Position numbers and translations under genes: made by a program
Notes under the pieces: generated by a model
Told to the model about the DNA's origin: nothing
Databases searched by the model: none
The model's input: only the letters and a program-made list of their open reading frames with translations
Assembly: GCF_000023885.1 (NCBI RefSeq)
Contig: NC_013165.1
Span: forward strand, 248,001 to 312,000
Length of the DNA: 64,000 bases
Source: Slackia heliotrinireducens DSM 20476
GTDB lineage: Bacteria > Actinomycetota > Coriobacteriia > Coriobacteriales > Eggerthellaceae
Direction of reading: 5' to 3'
Shown here: positions 18,458 through 25,755 of the stretch, one piece after another
Position numbering within the stretch: position 1 is the stretch's first letter
Layout: every line of letters begins with the position of its first letter

Positions 18458-18565
18458 ATTTTGCTGCCCGTTGCAACCCGACAAAACCACGCTCATCGCG
18501 GGAGTCGCGCGGGGTTGCGCATCCGGATATGCACAGACGATGCGCCGTCTAATCCCGCCGGTATG

Positions 18566-18592
18566 AAAAAAGGCGGAGCCGAAGCCCCGCCT
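18566..18592 (-). terminator. Terminator of zinc-ribbon gene 1
   Basis: Read on the minus strand, AAGGCGGGGCTTCGGCTCCGCCTT folds into a GC-rich stem and is followed by a run of T. The same hairpin is repeated after the neighbouring paralogue. Confidence 0.85.
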
Positions 18593-18610
18593 TGCAAACT
18601 TCGAAGGTCC

Positions 18611-19429
18611 CTACTTGACGTTGGTGGCAATCTCCCGGTAGTCCCATGCTTCCATATCATCTTCCAAGGCGTCGGCTGCGCTTTCGACCTCATCGATGGC
18701 GTCTTCCAAGGCATAGCCTTCGTCGGTGTAGATCCTCGCGTCTGTAATTGTGGCGTGGTTGTCTACGCGGACATCCATGTTGATGGAGTAGTCGTCGGTG
18801 TAGGAGGTGATGTATGCATATTCGCCCTCGGAGTCGACGTAGCACGCGTAGGTGCCGGCTTTAAGGCCGAGATCGCTGACGTAGCTGAGCACTTTGTCGC
18901 AGGTCAGCTCGTCGGTGCTGGCATACACCTTGATGGCGTATATGTTGGTCAGCTCTTCGCCGTCCTCAAGGTCTCTGGCTTCAGGGTAGGTGTAGAAGGC
19001 CCATTCGCCCTCGGCCTGTTCGGCTTCCTTCTTGTTGAAGTCGCCCATGGTGTCCTTAAGAAGCTCGCCGAATTCCTCGCTGCTCACGTAGACGCGCTGT
19101 CCGTCAACCTTGACGCTTTCCATCTTGTCGAGCGTCTGGGCGATTTCCTCGGGCTCCATGGTTACGAGCTTTCTCAGATTCGCGTTGCCGGATCCGCCGA
19201 AGGGACGGATGACCAGGAACAATATCAGGAGAAGGGCCACCGCTGCAACCGCGATGATGATCGGCAGGAACTTCTTGATGTCGAAAGAGCCGGTCGGCTG
19301 GGCGACCGCGCCGCCGTATCCGGGCATCGGGGCGGGGGCGGGATTGGGGGCGGCGTTCAGTTGGCTTCCGCAGTTGGCGCAGAATGCGGATCCATCAGGA
19401 AGCTGCGTGCCGCAGTGGGGGCAGAACAT
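18611..19429 (-). CDS. Zinc-ribbon membrane protein, paralogue 1
   Basis: A 272-residue protein. Residues 1-22 form a zinc ribbon (CPHCGTQLPDGSAFCANCG). A Pro-rich linker leads to one transmembrane helix (about 52-72, KKFLPIIIAVAAVALLLILF), and an acidic extracytoplasmic domain of about 190 residues has no family I recognise. It ends in WDYREIATNVK. The start was set at MFCPHCG because AAAGGA lies 5 bases upstream; ATG two codons earlier would abut it. It is followed on the same strand by no gene, and its close paralogue lies 310 bp upstream, suggesting tandem duplication. Confidence 0.8.
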   Translation of the reverse strand: MFCPHCGTQLPDGSAFCANCGSQLNAAPNPAPAPMPGYGGAVAQPTGSFDIKKFLPIIIAVAAVALLLILFLVIRPFGGSGNANLRKLVTMEPEEIAQTLDKMESVKVDGQRVYVSSEEFGELLKDTMGDFNKKEAEQAEGEWAFYTYPEARDLEDGEELTNIYAIKVYASTDELTCDKVLSYVSDLGLKAGTYACYVDSEGEYAYITSYTDDYSINMDVRVDNHATITDARIYTDEGYALEDAIDEVESAADALEDDMEAWDYREIATNVK

Positions 19430-19691
19430 GCGCATCCTTTCTCTCGAAACACCAATATATATATGCGTCATGATACACGAGCGGAACGTGTCTGGTTGCA
19501 TGGCGGCTCGATTCGGGCCGTACGGTACGTCCGTTAGCGAAGGTGAGGCAGCAGCCGGATTCGAGCCGCGAAGCGCCTGAAGCGCCTGCAGGGCCGCGAG
19601 GCGCCCGAAGCGATTGCCCAAGGGCGGACCGGTCAGGCCCTGGAGCGTCCCGAGGCGCCGGCCCGAACCGAACCGAGACCTCCGGAAAACG

Positions 19692-19717
19692 AAAAGGCGG
19701 AGCCGAAGCCCCGCCTT
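19692..19717 (-). terminator. Terminator of zinc-ribbon gene 2
   Basis: This is the same stem-loop as at 18566-18592 (GGCGGAGCCGAAGCCCCGCC with A/T flanks), placed at the same position after the second paralogue. Confidence 0.85.
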
Positions 19718-19740
19718 GCACGCAGCATATGTTCCATCCG

Positions 19741-20553
19741 TTACTTGACGTTGGTCTGGATTTCCTCGTAGTCGAATTCGTCCATTTCGTCTTCCAGATT
19801 GTCGGCGTAATTCTCGACCTCGTCCTGGGCGTCCTTCAGGTCGTAGCCGTCGTCGGTGTAGACGGTGGCGCTAGCGACAGTGGCGTGACTGTCGATGGAG
19901 ACGTTCAGGTTGATGGAATAATCGTCGTTGTAGGCGGTCAGGTAGCCGTAGTCGCCGCCGTCTCCGACGTAGCAGGCGTAGGTGCCCACATCAAGCCCCA
20001 TGTCCTTGGCGTAGTCGACGATCTTGTTGCAGTTCAGGTCGTCGGTGTCGGCGTACACCCGGAAGCACGAGACGCTTCCCAGGTCGTCGCCGTCTTCCAG
20101 GTCGCGGGCGTCGGGGTTCACGGCAAACGCCCATTCGCCGTCGGCCGCCGCGGCTTCTTTCTTGCTCAGGCCGTCATCGGCATCCTTGATCAGGTCGCCG
20201 AACTCCTCGGAGCTCACGTACAGCCTCTGGCCGTCAACCTTGACAGACTCCATCTTGTCGAGCTGCTTGGCGATCTTTTCGGGTTCCATGGTCATGATCT
20301 TGCCCACGTTTTCGCCGCTGAGCCCGCCGCCGAAGGGGCGGATGATCAGGAACAACGCCAGGAGCAGCACCGCTGCGGCCACACCGATGATAATCGGCAG
20401 GAACTTCTTAATATCGAAGGACCCGGCAGGCTGCGCGACGGGAGGGTAGCCAGGCGCAGGAGCAGGGTTGGGGGCGGCGTTCAGTCGGTTTCCGCAATTG
20501 CCGCAGAATGCGGAACCGTCGGGGAGTTGCGTACCGCAGTTGGGGCAAAACAT
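19741..20553 (-). CDS. Zinc-ribbon membrane protein, paralogue 2
   Basis: A 270-residue protein with the same layout as its neighbour: zinc ribbon (CPNCGTQLPDGSAFCGNCG), Pro/Ala linker, GSFDIKKFLPIII start of a single transmembrane helix, and an acidic outer domain. The segments DKMESVKVDGQR(V/L)YVSSEEFG and DDYSIN are shared by both proteins. The start at 20553 has AAAGGACC upstream. Both the coding regions and the terminators match, so the duplication unit included the 3' end. Function is unknown; zinc-ribbon plus single-helix proteins often sense envelope status. Confidence 0.8.
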   Translation of the reverse strand: MFCPNCGTQLPDGSAFCGNCGNRLNAAPNPAPAPGYPPVAQPAGSFDIKKFLPIIIGVAAAVLLLALFLIIRPFGGGLSGENVGKIMTMEPEKIAKQLDKMESVKVDGQRLYVSSEEFGDLIKDADDGLSKKEAAAADGEWAFAVNPDARDLEDGDDLGSVSCFRVYADTDDLNCNKIVDYAKDMGLDVGTYACYVGDGGDYGYLTAYNDDYSINLNVSIDSHATVASATVYTDDGYDLKDAQDEVENYADNLEDEMDEFDYEEIQTNVK

Positions 20554-20650
20554 CGAAGGTCCTTTCGTCGGGTGTTTTCTGATGTGTATAGAATACCGCG
20601 ACCGCCGCGGGTTGGGTTGTGCAACTTTTCGGCATCGCCTCGGTGCAGCG

Positions 20651-21259
20651 CTAATCGGTCCACCAGTAGGAGTGAATGCCGGACAGGGCCACGGTGCCGC
20701 CCGTCGGAACCTGGCGTAGCGCGTTGGCGATGTTGAGCATGTCGCCGGCGGCCATGAGGAAGCTGGATGCGCCGAAGGTGAACAACGCCGCAGATCCGAG
20801 GGTGCCGTGGGGGATGAGCAGCCAGACCAAACAGGGGATAACTCCAAGGACGAGGCCAGGCAGGGCGCTCATGACGATGAACCGGCCCTTCGTGAACGGG
20901 TGCGTGGTGGTGACGAAGAGCATGCCCTGGCGCAGGGCGGTCCACAGTTCCACCTGGGCGCCGCGCGGCATGCACATGGCATGAAGGAACTCGTGGGGTA
21001 CGGCCGCCACCAGGGACAACGCCGCGCCCAGCATGATGCCCAGTGCGAATTGCGGGGCCAGCGGGTCGGTGCCGTCCAACAGCAGGCCCGCCACCAGCAC
21101 CGCAACCACGGGGATGCACATGTACAGGGTGTATTTGACGGCCTCGCGGGCGATGCCGTCAAGCGAGTCGGGCTCGTCGAACATGACCGCGCGTTCGGGC
21201 ATGTCGGCCACGGGCAGATCGTCCGGGCCGGTGAACTTCCCTTTGTAAACCAAATGCAT
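20651..21259 (-). CDS. DUF3267 putative membrane zinc metalloprotease
   Basis: A 202-residue membrane protein with about four helices. The motif HEFLHA (HExxH type, about residue 88) at the end of the second helix is the likely zinc site, as in the DUF3267 family of predicted site-2-type peptidases. No substrate can be named. It lies 21 bp after the histidine kinase gene on the same strand and may be the last gene of that operon. Confidence 0.72.
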   Translation of the reverse strand: MHLVYKGKFTGPDDLPVADMPERAVMFDEPDSLDGIAREAVKYTLYMCIPVVAVLVAGLLLDGTDPLAPQFALGIMLGAALSLVAAVPHEFLHAMCMPRGAQVELWTALRQGMLFVTTTHPFTKGRFIVMSALPGLVLGVIPCLVWLLIPHGTLGSAALFTFGASSFLMAAGDMLNIANALRQVPTGGTVALSGIHSYWWTD

Positions 21260-21280
21260 GATGGATGCTCGCAGGTCAGG

Positions 21281-22303
21281 CTAGTGGACCGAAGGCAGTG
21301 CGATCATGAAGCAGGCTCCGCCGCTGGCCACGTTGAACGCCTGCACGGTGCCGTCGTGGGCCTCCACGACGCTCTTGACGATGGCCAGCCCCAGACCCGT
21401 GCCGCCCGTGTTGCGGGCGCGGGAGTTGTCGCCGCGGTAGAAGCGGCTGAACAGCATGTTCGGGTCTGTGTCGCCGAATCCCGGGCCGTCGTCGATGACG
21501 CTCACGATGGTCTTGTCGTCGACGCCTTCCAGCCGGATGACGATGTGTCCGCCGTCGCCGATGAACCGGCAGGCGTTGGCCACCAGGTTGTAGATGGCCT
21601 GCTGCAGGCGGTCGGGGTTGCCCAGCACGTCGGGGGCTTCGCCCACCACCTCGATGGTGCCGTTACGGTCCTCCACCAGGGTTTCCAGCACGTCGGCTAC
21701 GTCGGTGGCGATGGTGCGCAGGTTGACGCGCTGCAGCGCCTGCTGCTCGCTTCCGTCCTCGATGTGCTGCAGCGTGAGCAGGTCATTGGTCAGGCGGGTC
21801 AGGCGCTCGGCCTCGCTGACGATGGTATGGGTGAAGCGTTCCCGCAGGTCCTGCGGCATATCGGGGTCGGCCAGCGTTTCGGCGTTGCCGCGGATGGCCG
21901 TAAGCGGCGTGCGCAGCTCGTGGGCAACGTCGCTGATGAACTGGGTCTGGCGTTTCTGCTGCACACTCAGATCGGCCATCTGCTGGGAGGTCTTTTCGCT
22001 CAGGTCGTGGAAGTCGCGGGCCAGCATGTCGGCCTCGGCAATGGTTCCTTCGGGCTGGAAGGACACGTCGGTCACGCCGCTGAGCAGGGTCTGCGCCTTC
22101 AGGTGCAGGTTTTTCAGCGGTTCCACCAGGTAGTGGCCGATAACCAGGCTAATGGCGAAGGTCACGGTGCAGATGAGCAGGATGAACCAGGCCGTTTCAA
22201 AGGCGGAAAGGTCAATCACGCTGCTGACCATGGTCAGCAGGATGGTGCCCGTGGCCGTAAAGAGCGTCGCGAGGATGGCCAGATATGTTTGTAGGCGGTG
22301 CAT
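21281..22303 (-). CDS. Two-component sensor histidine kinase
   Basis: A 340-residue membrane kinase with two N-terminal helices (about 8-28 and 38-60) enclosing a very short outer loop, then a HAMP-like linker. The dimerisation/phospho-acceptor helix follows, with H128 in DVAHELRTPLTAIRGN. The HATPase domain shows NLVANACRF, DDGPGFG and GGTGLGLAIVKSVVEAH. The near absence of an outer domain suggests intramembrane sensing. It overlaps nothing, but starts 9 bp after the response regulator stop, forming a classical pair. Confidence 0.93.
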   Translation of the reverse strand: MHRLQTYLAILATLFTATGTILLTMVSSVIDLSAFETAWFILLICTVTFAISLVIGHYLVEPLKNLHLKAQTLLSGVTDVSFQPEGTIAEADMLARDFHDLSEKTSQQMADLSVQQKRQTQFISDVAHELRTPLTAIRGNAETLADPDMPQDLRERFTHTIVSEAERLTRLTNDLLTLQHIEDGSEQQALQRVNLRTIATDVADVLETLVEDRNGTIEVVGEAPDVLGNPDRLQQAIYNLVANACRFIGDGGHIVIRLEGVDDKTIVSVIDDGPGFGDTDPNMLFSRFYRGDNSRARNTGGTGLGLAIVKSVVEAHDGTVQAFNVASGGACFMIALPSVH

Positions 22304-22312
22304 GGTGCGGGG

Positions 22313-23008
22313 TTATGCCCTGAAGCGATACCCGTATCCGCGGACCGTCTCGATGATGCCCGGATCGAAGCCGGCGGCGGCCAGCTTGTCGCGCAGGCGC
22401 TTGATGTGGGTGTCGACGGTCTTGGTCTCGGTGATGTATTCCCAACCCCAGGCCTCGCGCAACAGGTCTTCGCGGGAAGCCACCTTGCCGGCTACCTTCA
22501 TAAGGGCGCTCAGCAGCTCGAACTCGCGGGGGGTCAGGTCGATGGATCCGTTGGGGCCCTCGGCGATGTGGCGTGCCTCGTCCAAGGTGATGCCGCCGGC
22601 CGTGATGGATTCGCCCGCCATGGGCTCGGCGTCCATCTGGCCGCGACGCAACAGGGCGCGCACGCGGGCGATGAGCTCGCGGACGCCGAAGGGTTTGGCC
22701 AGGTAGTCATCGGCGCCGATTTCCAGGCCGACGACCTTGTCCAGCTCGGAGTCGCGGGCGGAAAGGAACAGCACCGGCGCGTTGGTGCGGGTGCGCAGGT
22801 TGCGGCACAGCTCGTAGCCGTTCATGCCGGGCATCATGATGTCCAGCACGTACAGGTCGTAATGCTTGTGGCGCGACATGGCCAGCGCGACGTCGCCGTT
22901 TTCTGCCGTGTCTACCTGATAGCCCGCTTTACGAAGGTTGTAGGAGACGAAATCGATGATGGACTGCTCGTCGTCGACAAGCAAGATGGTGCTGGGCTGG
23001 TCGCTCAT
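22313..23008 (-). CDS. OmpR/PhoB-family response regulator
   Basis: A 231-residue regulator. The receiver domain carries the acidic pair DD (12-13) and the phospho-acceptor D56 in VLDIMMPG, with K at 105 in the YLAKPFGVREL segment. The C-terminal winged helix contains LTPREFELLSALMK and ends with VDTHIKRLRDKL, RGYGYRF. I chose the start at 23008, which has AGAAAGAGG upstream, rather than an in-frame ATG 30 codons earlier. It is first in the operon with the kinase. Confidence 0.95.
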   Translation of the reverse strand: MSDQPSTILLVDDEQSIIDFVSYNLRKAGYQVDTAENGDVALAMSRHKHYDLYVLDIMMPGMNGYELCRNLRTRTNAPVLFLSARDSELDKVVGLEIGADDYLAKPFGVRELIARVRALLRRGQMDAEPMAGESITAGGITLDEARHIAEGPNGSIDLTPREFELLSALMKVAGKVASREDLLREAWGWEYITETKTVDTHIKRLRDKLAAAGFDPGIIETVRGYGYRFRA

Positions 23009-23140
23009 GTGCGCCTCTTTCTTCTGTGCGGAGTGGAACCGCAGGTCTTGAGTACGACGTATGATACCACGGCGTTGTGGAGCGGATGCGTTGTGCATGT
23101 TTTGATGCCGTCTCGTAAAACTCGAGACGGAGCCGAAAGG

Positions 23141-23166
23141 AAAAAAGCCGCCTTGGTCGGCGGCTT
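23141..23166 (-). terminator. Terminator of the M20 dipeptidase gene
   Basis: On the minus strand AAGCCGCC-GACCA-AGGCGGCTT is followed by TTTT. A second hairpin, CCGTCTCG/CGAGACGG, lies at 23108-23130 between this and the response regulator. Confidence 0.85.
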
Positions 23167-23190
23167 CGTTGGTGCAAGGTGTGTGCAGCG

Positions 23191-24645
23191 CTATTCGGCG
23201 GCTTCGGCGGCGGAGGGGTGTTCGCCGGCGAACCGGTCGAGGTCCAGCTCCATCAAGCGCGAAATTGTCAGTATGTAGGTGCGCAGCGCCCGTTTGAGGG
23301 TTTCTTCGGAAACGCCCTCGTCAGCGGCGTGCATGCCGCCCACCCATGCGGGATAGCTGTCGTGCGGATCCTCGACGCCGAAGCTGACGGCGCGGGGGAA
23401 TTCGCGGGCATAGGTGGCGCCGCCCGAGGTGAAGGGGTCGCCGTCCAGCCCGGTCGCGTCGTGGTAGGCCTCGGCGAACACCCGGATGATGTCGGAGTTC
23501 TTGTCCATCAGGAAGGGTTCCATCACGGATTTCCCGCTGAAGCTGCCGCCGAACTCTTCGGCCAACGCGGCGAAGGCGGCGCCCATCTCATCGGGGGTGA
23601 TGGTGGTGGGGTAACGAAGGTCCAGCGTGACGTTGAAGCGGTCGTCGACGCGATGGATGGTACCTGCGACGCAGGTCAGCGGCCCGAAATCCTCGTCGGA
23701 GCAGGCGATGCCGACGCCCGAGCCGTCCGTATGGCCAATAACGGCGTCCAGCCCGCGCAGCCAGGTCGATTCGGCGGCGGTGGTCAGGTTGTGTTCGAGC
23801 AGGTAGGCAACCAGCATGCCGATGGCGCTCACGGTGCCTTCGGGCATAGCCGCATGTCCCGCCACACCTGTGGCGGTCAGGGTGACCAGACCGTCGCCGG
23901 CGGCTTCGAAGGCGATCCCTTCTGCAGGAGGCAGGGCGTCCGCATGGGCCTTCAAGGTGAGTTTCGCCAGGCCAGGCACGGCATTGGTGGCGGATCCGCC
24001 CGTGGTGAAGTCTACGATGGTGCCGTTTTCGAAGCCGGGAGACCGAAGGATTCCGCGGTAGCCGCCCTTTTCACCATAGCAGACGGGGAAGGTGTTGTCG
24101 GGCGTGAACAGGAAGGCAGGCGAACCGTATTTCTCCTGGTAGTAGGCCACATCGCGCATGCAGCCCGTCTCCTCGTTGGTGCCGAAGATCATGCGCAGGG
24201 TGTAGGGCAGCCGCGCGTCGCGCTCTTGGAAGAATTTCATGGCGTACAGGGCTATGACCAGCGGTCCCTTGTCGTCGATCACGCCGCGGCCCAGCAGGAA
24301 ACCGTCCTTGCGGAGCATGGTCCAGGGGTCCAGCGTCCAGCCGATGCCTGGTGCCACCACGTCGGCGTGGCAGATCATGGCGAGCAGCGTGTCGGATGTG
24401 CCGGGCAGGTCCGCAAACCCGATTTCGCCGGCGTCGTCGACGGATTCGAAGCCCAGGCGTTCGGCCAGCGCCACGGCGGCCTTCAGCCCCTCGTGGGCGG
24501 CGGGTCCGCTGGGATGTTCGGGGGTGGCGGCGTCGAAATCGACGACGCTTGGCACCGCGATCATCTTCGCGATGTCGGAAACGATGTCTTCCCAGTTCGA
24601 AGCTATGAATTCATCTGCGGCCCGCAAAAGTTCCTCGTCGGCCAT
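23191..24645 (-). CDS. M20 family dipeptidase (PepV-like)
   Basis: A 484-residue cytosolic zinc peptidase. Metal-ligand motifs are visible: ICHADVVAPG, GRGVIDDKGP and GTNEETG, with a late GGATYAREF. The lid/dimerisation domain lies between. The length fits the PepV/Xaa-His dipeptidase class. It would release amino acids from dipeptides, which suits an asaccharolytic lifestyle. The start at 24645 has GAGGAG upstream; the longer frame to 24702 has no ribosome site. Confidence 0.88.
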   Translation of the reverse strand: MADEELLRAADEFIASNWEDIVSDIAKMIAVPSVVDFDAATPEHPSGPAAHEGLKAAVALAERLGFESVDDAGEIGFADLPGTSDTLLAMICHADVVAPGIGWTLDPWTMLRKDGFLLGRGVIDDKGPLVIALYAMKFFQERDARLPYTLRMIFGTNEETGCMRDVAYYQEKYGSPAFLFTPDNTFPVCYGEKGGYRGILRSPGFENGTIVDFTTGGSATNAVPGLAKLTLKAHADALPPAEGIAFEAAGDGLVTLTATGVAGHAAMPEGTVSAIGMLVAYLLEHNLTTAAESTWLRGLDAVIGHTDGSGVGIACSDEDFGPLTCVAGTIHRVDDRFNVTLDLRYPTTITPDEMGAAFAALAEEFGGSFSGKSVMEPFLMDKNSDIIRVFAEAYHDATGLDGDPFTSGGATYAREFPRAVSFGVEDPHDSYPAWVGGMHAADEGVSEETLKRALRTYILTISRLMELDLDRFAGEHPSAAEAAE

Positions 24646-24865
24646 AGGTGCTCCTCTCATATATAGGTCGTGTTGCCGACCTATTGTACTCCGCTTTTGC
24701 ACTGCGGCAACCGCCCGGCCGCGACGGTCAGCCCGAACCGATCCGCGAAGCCGACGGGGCTGGTCGCGCCCGCCCGCATCAGAAGCCCCGACGCCTTCGC
24801 CACGTTCGCCCGAGCCCGGGGCGGTTTGCTTGCATTTGCAAATTCGGTGCGCAGTGCGGTTCTGC

Positions 24866-24894
24866 TCGACGTGTGCTCGACATTGGGCTATAAT
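24866..24894 (+). promoter_or_regulatory. Promoter of tRNA-Leu
   Basis: TCGACG (24866-24871) and a perfect TATAAT (24889-24894) are 17 bases apart, placing the start about 5 bases before the mature tRNA. Confidence 0.65.
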
Positions 24895-24904
24895 GCCAGT
24901 CCAT

Positions 24905-24989
24905 GCCCGAGTGGCGGAATGGCAGACGCGGTGGTCTCAAAAACCTCTGTCCACAAGACGTGCGAGTTCGAATCTCGCCTCGGGCACCA
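24905..24989 (+). tRNA. tRNA-Leu (CAA)
   Basis: An 85-nt class II tRNA with acceptor GCCCGAG/CTCGGGC, encoded ACCA end, D-loop GCGGAATGGCAGACGCG, a long variable arm (GTC-CACAA-GAC) and T arm GCGAG-TTCGAAT-CTCGC. Loop CTCAAAA gives anticodon CAA at 24938-24940, reading UUG. The anticodon stem GTGGT/ACCTC contains one T-T mismatch at the second pair. Confidence 0.95.
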
Positions 24990-25062
24990 TTCAAGTATTC
25001 AGGTCGGCGTCATGCCGGCCTTCGTTGTTTATCAGGCTGTTTTCATGAAAGGAGCCCTATAT

Positions 25063-25629
25063 ATGAAAACAAGAAGCCAATCGGTTGCGTTCTGCGGTCT
25101 TGCCATCGCGCTGATCGCTGTGAGCGCTTGGGTAACCATCCCGCTGGGTCCCGTGCCCTTCACTCTGCAGATTCTGATGCTGACCTTGGTGCTGCTGGTG
25201 CTGCCGCCCCGCGAGATGGTGGCGGCCATCGTGGGCTACGTGGCCCTGGGCGCCATCGGCCTGCCTGTGTTCTCGGGCATGCGCGGCGGCATCGGCGTGG
25301 TCATGGGCACCACCGGCGGCTACATCATCGGCTACGCGGTAGGTGCCTGCCTGGTGGCGCTGCTCTTCTATTTCTGGAAGGAGCCGGCGAACAAGAAGGC
25401 CCGCTTCGCCCGCGAGATTACGGCGTCGGCGCTGTTCCTGGTCGTGGTTTACATCCTGGGCTGGATTCAGCTGGCGGTTGTGGCCGACCTGTCGGCAGGT
25501 GCGGCGTTTGTCGCCGGCGTGGCCCCGTTCGTCATTCCCGACGCCATCAAGATCGGCGTGGCAACGGTTGTGGCCCATGCCATCAAGCAGTCGCTGCCGG
25601 CGCTTGGCGCCGCGAAGAAGGTTGCGTAA
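25063..25629 (+). CDS. bioY: Biotin transporter BioY
   Basis: A 188-residue integral membrane protein, the S component of ECF-type biotin uptake. About six helices; the BioY hallmarks LGPVPFTLQ (near residue 29), GLPVFSGMRGGIGVV and GTTGGYIIGY are all present. The start follows AAAGGAGCC. No BioM/BioN genes are adjacent, so it works alone or with a shared ECF module. Paired with BirA at 6805 it points to biotin auxotrophy. Confidence 0.95.
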   Translation: MKTRSQSVAFCGLAIALIAVSAWVTIPLGPVPFTLQILMLTLVLLVLPPREMVAAIVGYVALGAIGLPVFSGMRGGIGVVMGTTGGYIIGYAVGACLVALLFYFWKEPANKKARFAREITASALFLVVVYILGWIQLAVVADLSAGAAFVAGVAPFVIPDAIKIGVATVVAHAIKQSLPALGAAKKVA

Positions 25630-25755
25630 AGGTTTGATGCCCGCCTGCGCACCGCGCGCGGCTGCCGCTACAATACATCTGTTCAAAGGCGATGCCCTGT
25701 CGCTTCGGCGGCGGGGCTTTGTATAGCGGGCGAAACGCCTGATGAAAGGACCGAC

